This document shows positions 10,501-17,029 of a DNA stretch of 58,291 bases, piece by piece (within the stretch, counting starts at the first letter, position 1; the number at the start of each line of letters is the position of its first letter). This DNA is from Spongiactinospora gelatinilytica. GTDB lineage: Bacteria > Actinomycetota > Actinomycetes > Streptosporangiales > Streptosporangiaceae. The translations under genes and the position numbers were made by a program. The notes under the pieces were generated by a model, which had not been told where the DNA came from, searched no databases, and was given only the letters and a program-made list of their open reading frames with translations. Location: contig NZ_POUA01000004.1 of NCBI RefSeq assembly GCF_003236385.1, forward strand, positions 1 through 58,291. The letters run 5' to 3'.

Positions 10501-11349
10501 GGCCTTGCCCGTGTAGGCGATCGAGCCGGACAGCGCGACATTGCCCGCGAAGGAGGAGCCGTTGGGCGAGCCCGGATAGCCGGCGATGAGCCCCGCGTCG
10601 ATGCCGCGCGTGCCACCGTCCCCGCCCGGGGCGTTGATCGTCAGGTCGGCCGCCGCCAGGTTGTGCCGCACCTGGGAGTTCTGGTTGACATAGGCGGCGA
10701 TGCCGGCGGGCATCTTGGCCGCGCTCAGGGAGCCGGTCACGAGGTTGTCCTCGATGGTTCCGTTGTGCAGCTCGGCGACGATGCCGCCCACCTTCTCGGC
10801 GCTGTTCGCGATGAGCCGCGCGCCCTTCACGGAGTTGCCCGTCAGGGTGGAGTCGGTGGCCACCACGGCGACCGCGCCGATCCAGCCGCCGGTGCTCGTC
10901 CCGGCGTCGGCCTGCACACGGTCGAGGGTGAGGTTGCGGATCGTGCCGCCGTCCAGGCGACGGACCAGTCCCAGGCGGTCGGCCTCGCCCCCCGCCGACG
11001 CCTCCCGTACGAGCCGGATGTCGCTGATCGTGTGACCAGCGCCTTCGAGTGTTCCAGTGAAGGAGTTGATACCGCCGAAAGTGCTTCCGCCGAAGTCGAT
11101 GTCGGCGGTCAACCGATAGGCCGCGCCGCCGAAGCCGCCCGGGTTCCCGTTGATCGCGCCGGCGACCGTGCGCAGGTCGTCGGCCGAGTCGATCTGGTAC
11201 GGGTCCCGGGGCGTGCCGCCACCGTCGATCCCGGGCAGCGGGTCCGCCGCATGGGCGGCGGGCACAGCCGCCCCGAGGGCGAGGACGACGCCTAGCGCGG
11301 CGGTCACGCGTGCGAGGGCACGGGTGCGTGACAGGACATGGGATTGCAT
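4510..11349 (-). CDS. giant secreted two-metallophosphoesterase mosaic protein
   Basis: The product is 2279 aa. A signal peptide ends AAHA|AD at about residue 34. Two tandem beta-helix/GLUG-like modules of 330 aa follow (about 40-370 and 370-700; DIDFGG, FGGINSF, AGHTISDI). Next come a purple-acid-phosphatase-like Fn3 domain (about 700-790) and a calcineurin-like phosphoesterase (about 800-1000; HNGDVVED, SGNHDAA, GHDHVMSR). DUF2341-like (1185-1290) and LamG-like (1290-1500) domains and Ig-like linkers come next, then a second phosphoesterase (about 1810-2060; SGDWVN, WGNHDY, NHNS, GGHIAG). An Fn3-like region precedes two C-terminal CBM5/12 chitin-binding modules, each with an AAWWTR motif. 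It is probably an extracellular nucleotidase or phosphodiesterase held on chitin or polysaccharide. The second catalytic domain lacks the final His of GHxH (GGHIAG) and may be weakened. Expression is likely monocistronic. Confidence 0.85.
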   Translation of the reverse strand: MQSHVLSRTRALARVTAALGVVLALGAAVPAAHAADPLPGIDGGGTPRDPYQIDSADDLRTVAGAINGNPGGFGGAAYRLTADIDFGGSTFGGINSFTGTLEGAGHTISDIRLVREASAGGEADRLGLVRRLDGGTIRNLTLDRVQADAGTSTGGWIGAVAVVATDSTLTGNSVKGARLIANSAEKVGGIVAELHNGTIEDNLVTGSLSAAKMPAGIAAYVNQNSQVRHNLAAADLTINAPGGDGGTRGIDAGLIAGYPGSPNGSSFAGNVALSGSIAYTGKADGFVGRIIGYTGYDGWTAENNLANAAITISGRPVTGPGAKNQHGTDATADQLAQRATYEKLGWDFANAWRWDDALRHPVPQYTPTLFGSGTAEQPYEIASPEDLELLAAQLNAGNARYTGGRHFALTADLDFAGREPFGGINRFEGVLDGAGHKVSGLVYAPQSSAGGEADRLGLVRQLVGGTIRGLTLTNVKADGGTRGGFVAGLAVVATNATLTGNAVLDAGLTATGAEKVAGLVAELRGGSVTDNWVRAAISAQKMPAGLVSYSNGGVTIRNNLAEATLSVAADGGAGGTRGIDAANIVAYPGNPSAGGSFTGNVALSGSIAYRGRIDGFAGRVVGYTGYDGWTAENNLANAAITIGGQAVSGPGAKNQHGTDATADLLAQRATYEKLGWDFAEKWSWDAKLGHPVPKYVSSAEAPNRITTTFHGDPGTQRAFTWYSTLDTDGAVAVLSTDREFPEGSATVTVQAQREESADGETFYRAVARDLRPGTTYYYRVGSAGEQVWSATGTFVTAKGGDEDFTFIDLTDTQSQNLAEAELSAQTIAKALRHVPDAEFVMHNGDVVEDGGREQDWKDLLDAARPSLLKTTLAPASGNHDAAANAFADHFTLEGPQDQDRSGGVYYSYTYNRAHFMVLNTNEGGPEGISRKQIDWLRTDAKAARDAGARWLVLSMHKGTYTTANHLDDGDVMAMRRTLVPVIDELDIDLVLQGHDHVMSRSKVLAADPKGVQGARPVETTKITEVRAGKRVEYAVDPKGSIYFLPNTAGAKHYKQATNPQGVDLEPYLRLFDRTGEQAGENFTSVNVTAARLTVNVYDIRDRGVPRLFEGFGIDRAISPVAARIDELPAAPDITLKDAKAVAAVRDAVNGLTEAQRGALTGLARLADAERRLRELGGLVSTDGKTVAWADPGATARQMVTVRNDTASDFTGTPVQLRIPSAPDVKRDELAFFAADGAPLPFEVETWRPGTTSTVWVRVPSLPAGSARQVWAYFGGGAPGNDPTAVWGEAYSLVEHFGGDTASGERRTDSTGRQTGLVVGGDLTAGPSERGTGQARFGASRLQYAGDVGGGHDRIAISGVYSLTEEDLAALGAPAPVVAKESATGDGQLTFWQGVRPDEKQVGTRLSGNSFEFGNVDLSNRFGFPADGRPHLVTQTYDGMTYSVFVDGREVHSQMVEYRSTFSDPAVQTTIGDYYTNDGTLRTPFHGLVDEVQIAGVAFTPAFESFRHANLFGDAVTFGERVERARERLTLVVGTPRAGGSLEAGLVEVTGTVSRRAELTARVGGEQVLAQRVDAGPFTVRVPVNRIGEHTLTVGAAAIGKSGKPASGGSRDVAEPVEIRVTVKDTVAPAAPKVSDAASGSGNRVTLSATPQTQDREPVEARFYAGPTIPLSASNVVVRTGTTPDRVPDALKPGSGTVGKESLPTTKGTNENPFQIYEISLTGEQAKQQEFHLTWTGSGDDRTVSAHVYDHAAGRWILKDAGADPSGAAVELDVTARAGENVVAGGKLHLLVWRGLTALPGQEGDDIESMPAADRYDWAFDHVPDSQLYAQATPDLMTHQFEYVADVAAERKTKLVLQSGDWVNREYLSQEYQWENAEPSARALEKAGLPYMISWGNHDYSDARNGRIMLPKYFPMERFEKSLKGGPWRFGGSDNIDNYYYTAEIDGAKLLLITVGFFSADNAGDPGLAWAKRVIEAHPDHAVIIANHNSVNQGVNGWSNGNVTQALVDPYPNVKLVLGGHIAGTGVASRQSAGGNHVYGVLTDYQSRVYGGQEYLKHISVDAENDLIYFNTWSPLLGKATSDGNWHHKVPQGAIPGFHGADTENFALEIDLGGSTTRTLAAESLTVAAGARQQVGPVRPAVGAQQVSVVLNGLTRGGSYEWYAELRDPAGHVTRSAVSALTVAKAPAWAAGTVYTGGSEVTYRGALWRAAWWTRDQAPGDPNGPWQEIAATADGTAAWTPTRIFVAGDVVEHRGHRYRAAWWTRNQQPGDPRGPWRPLS
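9313..9490 (-). repeat. intragenic repeat copy 2 of the beta-helix module
   Basis: This segment is nearly identical at DNA level to 10303-10480, exactly 990 bp (330 codons) away. It covers the KNQHGTDATAD and RATYEKLGWDF motifs. Most differences are single bases, so the module duplication is recent or is homogenised by gene conversion. Confidence 0.8.
10303..10480 (-). repeat. intragenic repeat copy 1 of the beta-helix module
   Basis: This is the partner of 9313-9490, corresponding to residues about 290-349 of the secreted phosphoesterase. Protein-level similarity extends across the full 330-aa modules, but the DNA identity is concentrated in this part. Confidence 0.8.
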
Positions 11350-11617
11350 GCGGCGAGTTCATCGATCAACGTTGAATGCGCTCGGGCCGACCGGCAACGC
11401 CACGATGAACATCGTAGATTCGGCTCGTTGAATTCTGGATTTTCGGCCGGTCTGGCGATCCGCGCGGGCGGCGACCCCGAGTTCGGCTCAGCCGTGGCGG
11501 CCGAAGCCGCCCGCCTCCGGGAGCCGATCGCTCAGGGACCCGCCCTGGCCCAGCGGACCGCGCCGATGATGCACAGCTCGACCTTACGCGCGGGTGTGCT
11601 GGATGCGGCGGTCGCGG
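11350..11617. other. intergenic region between divergent-facing blocks
   Basis: This 268-bp stretch holds the promoter side of the secreted phosphoesterase gene. No strong ribosome site precedes ATG 11349 and no clear -10/-35 pair was found. The segment 11460-11600 has coding-like GC but no recognisable product. Confidence 0.4.
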
Positions 11618-12172
11618 TCACGGCCCGGGGGCATCGTCGCCGACCTGACCAGGGCGTTCGTCGGCGTCGAGGCGTTCGATGAGGCCGTCCAGCAGGGTGC
11701 GGAGCAGGACGGTGAGGTGTTCGCGTTGGTCCTCGTCGAGGTGGGCGATGAGCGCGTCTTCATGGGTCAGCAGGGCATCGACGGTGTCCTCGACGAGCCG
11801 GTGCCCGGCATCGGACAGGGTGACCGTCTGGGTGCGCCCGCGCGGACCGCGTGTGGTGTGGACCAGGTCCGCCTTCTCGGCGCGGGTGACGCGCTGGCTG
11901 ATGGCGCCCGCCGTGACCAGGCACGAGGCGCGCAGCTCTGCCGGGGTCATGGTGTACGGGGAGCCGCTGCGCCGCAGCGTGGACAGCAGGTCGAGGGTGG
12001 CGCCGTCGATGCCGAGTCGGGCCAGCGTGCGGCGGCGTTCATCGCCGAACAGTTTGGCGGCCCGCCATACGCGGGTGACGATCCCGATCGAGGCGACAGG
12101 GGTGCTCGGGCGCTCCCGGCGCCAGGCCAGTTGGATCTCATCTACGGCGTCGGGTTTGCGGTGCTGGGTCAC
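11618..12172 (-). CDS. MarR family transcriptional regulator
   Basis: The product is 184 aa. The winged-helix core spans about residues 55-130: MTPAELRASCLVTAGAISQR is the recognition helix region and RGPRGRTQTVTLSDAG is the beta-wing, flanked by dimerisation helices. It is transcribed divergently from an SDR gene across a short gap that contains a perfect 14-bp palindrome, the standard arrangement for a MarR repressor controlling itself and one enzyme. The N-terminus before about residue 25 is poorly conserved-looking, so the true start could lie a few codons downstream. Confidence 0.85.
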   Translation of the reverse strand: MTQHRKPDAVDEIQLAWRRERPSTPVASIGIVTRVWRAAKLFGDERRRTLARLGIDGATLDLLSTLRRSGSPYTMTPAELRASCLVTAGAISQRVTRAEKADLVHTTRGPRGRTQTVTLSDAGHRLVEDTVDALLTHEDALIAHLDEDQREHLTVLLRTLLDGLIERLDADERPGQVGDDAPGP

Positions 12173-12194
12173 GTTTCCTATTCTACGAGGAGAA

Positions 12195-12208
12195 GTTTAG
12201 ATCTAAAC
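12195..12208. promoter_or_regulatory. perfect palindromic operator GTTTAGATCTAAAC
   Basis: The 14-bp perfect palindrome lies midway between the MarR start (12172) and the SDR start (12222), immediately before the SDR ribosome site AAGGAG. Its position suggests the bound repressor would block SDR expression. Confidence 0.8.
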
Positions 12209-12221
12209 AAGGAGTCAGGGC

Positions 12222-12947
12222 ATGACGCGTACAGCCGTGGTGACGGGTGGCGGCACAGGGATCGGGAAGGCCACTGCGGCGGCGCTGGCAGCCGCCGGCC
12301 TGGAGGTGGTGATCACCGGCCGCCGCAAGGACGTCCTGGACAGGGCGGTGGCCGAGTTGGGAAACAGGGTGCGGGCCGTGCCGTTCGACGTGACGGTTCC
12401 CGCCGAGATCGAGGCCGCGTTGCCCGAGCTGCCGCAGCGGGTGGAGGTGCTGGTCAACAACGCGGGCGGCAACACCGACTTCAGGCGTCCCGAGCCCCGG
12501 GACCTGGCCGGGCTGCGGGACGCGTGGCTGGCCAACCTGGAGGCCAATCTGGTGAGCGCGTTGCTGGTGACCACGGCGCTCACGCCGCGGTTGACGGACG
12601 GGGGCCGCGTCGTCACCCTCGGCTCGATCGCCGCGGCCAAGGGCGCGGCGGGCTACGGCGCGGCCAAGGCCGGAGTGCTCGCCTGGAACGCCGAACTGGC
12701 GTTCCAGCTCGGCGGGCGCGGCATCACCGCCAACGTCGTGGCACCGGGGCTGATCGAGGAGACCGAGTTCTTCGGCGACGGGCTGCCCGAGCAGCGCCGT
12801 ACGGCGCTGGTCGCCCAGACCGCCACCGGCCGCGCAGGCCGGGTCGAGGACGTCGCCGCCACGATCGCGTTCCTCGCATCCCCCGGCGCCGGTCACATCA
12901 CCGGCCAGGTCGTACACGTCAACGGCGGCGCGCACCTCGGCGGCTGA
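12222..12947 (+). CDS. short-chain dehydrogenase/reductase
   Basis: The product is 241 aa, the usual length for a classical SDR. The cofactor motif TGGGTGIGKATAAA is at about residues 8-21, NNAGG near 83, and the catalytic set Ser (TLGSIAAAKG) with YGAAK near residues 145-150. The C-terminus has the usual ITGQVVHVNGG. The Arg-Arg at the end of beta-2 (TGRRKD) suggests NADP(H). It was probably repressed by the divergent MarR. Substrate is unknown; homologues are commonly annotated as 3-oxoacyl-ACP-reductase-like. Confidence 0.88.
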   Translation: MTRTAVVTGGGTGIGKATAAALAAAGLEVVITGRRKDVLDRAVAELGNRVRAVPFDVTVPAEIEAALPELPQRVEVLVNNAGGNTDFRRPEPRDLAGLRDAWLANLEANLVSALLVTTALTPRLTDGGRVVTLGSIAAAKGAAGYGAAKAGVLAWNAELAFQLGGRGITANVVAPGLIEETEFFGDGLPEQRRTALVAQTATGRAGRVEDVAATIAFLASPGAGHITGQVVHVNGGAHLGG

Positions 12948-13021
12948 CATCTGGAGGCGACCTGTGATCGTGCCGGTGTCCCGGCTCGGGAACGTGACGC
13001 CGTCGCCGGATGCCGCCTCAC

Positions 13022-13250
13022 TCAGGGGGTGAGGGCGTATTCGGTGAACCGGCCACAGGACTGGAAGCCCAGACGGTGGTAGACGGGTTCGCCGTCCGTC
13101 GATGCCTGGAGGACCGCGATGCGGTGGTCGTGGCTCCGGGCGGTGTGGAGGGCGGCGAGGGTGATGGAGCCGCCGTACCCGCGTCGACGGTGGGTGGCCA
13201 GGGTGGAAATGTTGTAGATTCCGGCGACCTGTGCGTGGTGGAAGACCTCT
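13022..13250 (-). pseudogene. GNAT acetyltransferase C-terminal fragment
   Basis: The minus strand reads [20 protein letters not shown], then ITLAALHTA and [20 protein letters not shown] before a stop at 13022. This is motif A (the acetyl-CoA loop RRRGYGG) and motif B of a GNAT N-acetyltransferase, about 75 residues. The N-terminal half is missing: at about 13250 the DNA changes to a plus-strand hydrolase fragment. Confidence 0.7.
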
Positions 13251-13416
13251 CAACTCGCTCGGCGGCGCGCACGCCATCGTCGTGGCCGCGGACGATCCGG
13301 AGGTTGCCGCCGTGGTCGCGCAGATCCCGTTCAACGGGTTCCCGAAATCGGTCGAGAACCGCAGCACCGCCCAGGCCCTGCGGCTGCTGACCGCCATCGT
13401 GTGGGATGCCGGCTGA
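13250..13416 (+). pseudogene. alpha/beta-hydrolase fragment
   Basis: The plus strand reads NSLGGAHAIVVAADDPEVAA and VVAQIPFNGFPKSV, which resembles the nucleophile-elbow region and following strand of a dienelactone-hydrolase or acyl-hydrolase type enzyme. Only about 55 residues remain, ending at TGA 13416. It is joined tail-to-tail with the GNAT remnant. Confidence 0.5.
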
Positions 13417-13433
13417 CCCTCACCCAACGGGCC

Positions 13434-13447
13434 ATACCATATGGTAT
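13434..13447. promoter_or_regulatory. perfect 14-bp palindrome ATACCATATGGTAT
   Basis: It looks like a TetR-class operator. Just downstream (about 13450-13530) a short plus-strand frame, AAHPDWLHTGLRVLTQNGAP, resembles the start of a TetR regulator and then decays. It is a probable operator of a dead regulator gene. Confidence 0.45.
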
Positions 13448-13893
13448 TGTATGGTCGCTTGCATGGCGGCACACCCGGACTGGCTGCACACCGGGCTCCG
13501 CGTCCTCACCCAGAACGGGGCCCCGGGCGCACCACGCACTTCGAGCCCGAGCACGCGCGCGCCTCATCTTGGCGGTGGAGGACTCCGCCGTGCGCGACGA
13601 CCGGAACCCGCATCGACCAACCGCGCCTGCTGTGGCGCGACCTCGGCGGCCCGGAAAACGACGTCACCCTCCATGGCCCACCCGCTCTACCTGACCCTCA
13701 TCGACGCCCCGGCCACACGACACCTGCCGGCGCGCACCGCGCCTGGCCCCGCACGAGGAGGCGTCATCTACTTCCGGGTCACCGGCGGCTGGCCGCTGCT
13801 CGCCATCGGCGTGCTCAGCCTCATCGCGTCCCGCCGCGCTCCCCAGGCACGTACCCGCCGACACTGACCAGACCATCAGACGCCCGCTACGGC

Positions 13894-14583
13894 TCACTCA
13901 CCACCACGGCGTCGTCGCACGAGTTCCAGGAGATCTAGGGCAGCGTGGATGTCAAGGTGGTTGGTCGGTTCGTCGAGCACAAGCAGCGGGCTGTCCTGGG
14001 CGATGGCGCGAGCCACAAGCGCGCGCTGCTTTTCACCGCCGGACAGAGTGCTGATTTGACGCGACCGGTACTCGAGCAGGCTGACGCGTGCGAGCGCTTC
14101 GGTAACCGCAGCGCGATCCGCCAGAGCAGCCGAACCGGCAACGATCACGACTGAGGCCAGCAGCCCCGCGCCCGCCGATACGCCGAGCACATACGGGTCG
14201 GCGAGTGGATTTCACACGGTAGCCTGCAGAACCGTCCCTACAAGCGCCAGGCCCGCCCCGACCACACAGGCAAGCAGCACGCGGGGTACCCGAAGGTTCC
14301 AAACGATCTGGTCGCCAACGCCTCCGACATGCCGGGAACCGCCGGCCATGCGATGCCAGAGCACGTCTCCGACCGTTGACATGTCGATCCCGACCGCCCC
14401 GAAGGCGATTCCAAACGCCGTCATCGCCACGAGTACGAGGCACAGCACCGGCACGACTGCCCATGGTGACGACCTGAGCCGTGGCGTGTGGACCGGTTCC
14501 CGACCGCCGACGGCTGAGGGCTCGCCGCCCGCAGCGCGATCCTGTGGTTCGCTCAACCGCGCGGAGCCCCCGCGCAGGCTCAT
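13894..14583 (-). pseudogene. siderophore ABC permease (FecCD) fused to ATPase (FepC-like), broken
   Basis: From ATG 14583 the first 123 codons encode the N-terminus and first TM segments of a FecCD/BtuC-family permease (GDQIVWNLRVPRVLLACVVG and AGLALVGTVLQATV). A TGA at 14212-14214 interrupts it exactly where the family has Arg in [11 protein letters not shown]. Reading through gives [18 protein letters not shown], so one C-to-T change (CGA to TGA) is enough. After about 28 more codons the frame jumps to the C-terminal half of a FepC-type ATPase ([20 protein letters not shown] and [17 protein letters not shown]). A deletion has therefore fused permease to ATPase. The pair once imported a ferric siderophore. 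Confidence 0.8.
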
Positions 14584-14586
14584 CGC

Positions 14587-16150
14587 CTACTCCTCACCGA
14601 AGGCTCCGGGATGAAGGAAGCGAGCGAACGTCTCCACGATGTACACCGGGCGCACGCTTGTCCTCGCGGCCGTATCCGCGGCCACGAGATGAATCCCGTC
14701 GGTCCGCAACAGGTCGTCGGGTGAACCGGCTTCCGTGACCTCGCCGGCATCAAGGGAGACCACCTGGTCCGCGGCGGCCAAGGTGGCAGGGCGATGCGCG
14801 ATCACGATGACCGTACGGCCAGGGTCGGCACCGAGGTTGACGATGGCCTGGGTGATGGCGGCTTCGTTTTCGGGGTCGAGTGCCGAACTGGCCTCGTCGA
14901 CGAGCACGATCCGGGCCTGTTTGAGGATCGCGCGGGCGATTGCGACACGTTGCCGTTCGCCGCCGGACAGTTGCGCGCCGGCCTCACCGACGCGGGTGTT
15001 CCAGGCGTCCGGGAGGCGCTTGATGACCTCGTCAAGGCGTGCCGCGCGGGCCGCCTCCCTGAGTTCATCCCAGGTCGCCTCGGGGCGGGCGAGCCGCAGA
15101 TTGTTCTCAATGGTGTCATCGAACAGATAGACGTCCTGAAAAATGATGGCGATCTGGTCGAGCAAGGTCTCGGGACCGAGTTCGCGCACGTCGATGCCTC
15201 CGACGCACACCTGCCCGGCATCGACATCGAAGAAGCGCGCGACGAGTCGGGTCACGGTCGTCTTTCCCGAGCCCGATGGCCCCACCAGTGCCGCAGTCGT
15301 CCCTGATGGGCATCGCATCGAAACCGCGCGCAGCGCCGGTGCGTCACCGCCCGGATAGGTGAAGGTGACGTCAGAGAGTTCGACGTCTGCGCCGTCGATC
15401 CTGCGCACCGGATCGGCTGGAACGGGCAGGGCCGGCGAGGCGAGCAGTTCCTCAATACGGGCGATCTTGTTGGTCATCGCCCGCAGGGCGCCGATGAGGT
15501 CGATGAGATTGCCGAGCGGTTGCAGAAAGCGCGTGGCCAGCACGAGCAGGGCGATCGCCTCGGCGACGCCGGCGTGCCCGCTCAGCAGGAGCCAGGCGAT
15601 CAGTCCGAGAACCGCGGCGAATCCGCAGGCGATCACAGCGGTGTAAAGGAAGAACGGGCGGCGCGCCCGGTCCATACCGTCGCGGTAGGTGTCGCGGTGG
15701 TCCTCCAGCGCGGCGTTCATCCGAGGCGTGCCTTCGGCCTGGTCGGCGGCACGCAGAACCGGCTGTGCCTGACCCAGTTCGATGGCACGGACGGCCACTT
15801 CGGCCGCAGCCCGCTCCAGCTCGACTTCCGCTTCGGCCGCCACTTTCGCAGCGTGCCGCAACGCCGAGGCCGCCAGGAGCGCGATGACACAGAGCAGCAC
15901 GGCGACGCGCCAATCGACCGCCAACGTCACCACGACGACCGTCGCGGGCAGCAACGTGGAGGTGATGACGGGCCCTCCGATCGTCACGGCCAGGTTGGCC
16001 GCGTCCGCCGCACCGCCCGCTCCGACAGCGACCCACGTCCAGACCGCGCCGACTGCTCCGGAGGTGTGTTCCAGCAGGATACGAGCGATCTGGGCGGCTG
16101 CGATGTACGGCACGATCCCCGCGGCTGCGGACAGAGCCGACAGAACCGAC
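14587..16150 (-). pseudogene. ABC transporter, membrane plus ATPase (siderophore-type), N-terminally truncated
   Basis: About 508 codons follow an internal ATG at 16113. They cover TM segments 3-6 of an ABC type-1 exporter fold, then a complete nucleotide-binding domain: Walker A GPSGSGKTTVTRLV, Q-loop IIFQDVYLFDD, signature LSGGERQRVAIARAIL, Walker B IVLVDEASSALD, H-loop IAHRPATL. Homology continues upstream of 16113 (LSALSAAAGIVPYIAAAQIA) to about 16150 and is cut there by the MerR remnant on the other strand, so the first two TM helices are lost. It sits 3 bp before the FecCD remnant, which suggests an IrtA/IrtB-like siderophore unit. Loss of function is likely but unproven. Confidence 0.75.
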
Positions 16151-16158
16151 CTGGCCCC

Positions 16159-16744
16159 CTCAACGTTGAGATGGTGGGAGTCGCAGCAGGTCCTTCCGAA
16201 GCCGCCACGGGTGAACGGGCGCCGCGTCTACACCGAGACGGAGCTCCGTCGCATCGGTCTCGCGTATCTGTGCTGCGTCACGGGATCGATGCCCCTTGTG
16301 CAGGCGGCCGTTGTGACGTCGGGAAAGTATCGAAATCAGCAGTGGAGGAGCACCGTGCAGCAGCACGCGGATCTGCTCGAAGAGCAGATCCGCATGCTTC
16401 AGAACACCCATGGATACCTGCTGCACCTGCTGCGATGTCCAGACGACGACATCATCAGCGAGTGCCCGGACCTTGATCAGGAATTGGCCGACCATACGCC
16501 GTGCGGGCGCGTTCTCACGCACAGCCTTGTTGACGCGGCGCAGTCGATCCAGCGAGGCCGGACACCCCGCGAGAAGCGTGATGAAAAGAGGGCGCCGCGT
16601 GATGAAACCGTCTCGGTCCTGAGCCGCTGCGCCGTGTGCGCGACACCGATCACCCAGCCGACTCAAGGACGACACCGCAAGTACTGCTCACGTGCGTGCC
16701 AGCAACGACGGCACCGGCAGAACAAGCGACAGCGAAAGGCGTAA
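16159..16744 (+). pseudogene. MerR-family regulator with C-terminal zinc-ribbon-like tail, N-terminus lost
   Basis: The frame reads APSTLRWWESQQVLPKPPRV and NGRRVYTETELRRIGLAYLC, the second half of a MerR HTH. Then comes a dimerisation coiled coil (LLEEQIRMLQNTHGYLLHLL) and CPDDD. The end carries CAVCATPI and HRKYCSRACQ, a four-Cys cluster in a basic context (RQNKRQRK), like a zinc ribbon. The first HTH helix is missing where the DNA meets the ABC-transporter remnant, and no good start is available. The zinc-ribbon addition is not usual for MerR proteins. Confidence 0.6.
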
Positions 16745-17029
16745 GACCGGGCCAGACGACCAGCAGGGGAGCTCACGATCGCCGGGACGCCGACCTGCCC
16801 GACAACGTGAGCCTGACGCAAAAGGCGGGTCCATTACCGGGCCCCGTCCGCCGCATGTCGCCAGAGGGGCGACCAGAAAGTGAGCAACGAAACGGCCTGT
16901 TGGATGGTCAACGCCCTGGTGCAGGGTCTTCGCGGGCGGGGACCGCGGATCGACTTCCGGTCCCCGCCGCAGGGCGGGGCGGACCACGTCCCGCGCACCT
17001 GGAAGTTCGCCTTATCAGAAGGAGAACGC

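Noticed and set aside
6895-11295. 1466-codon open frame on the plus strand
   Set aside because: It is the antisense shadow of the secreted phosphoesterase gene. High GC at third positions keeps the opposite frame open. The amino-acid text (Arg/Gly/Val-rich) has no domain.
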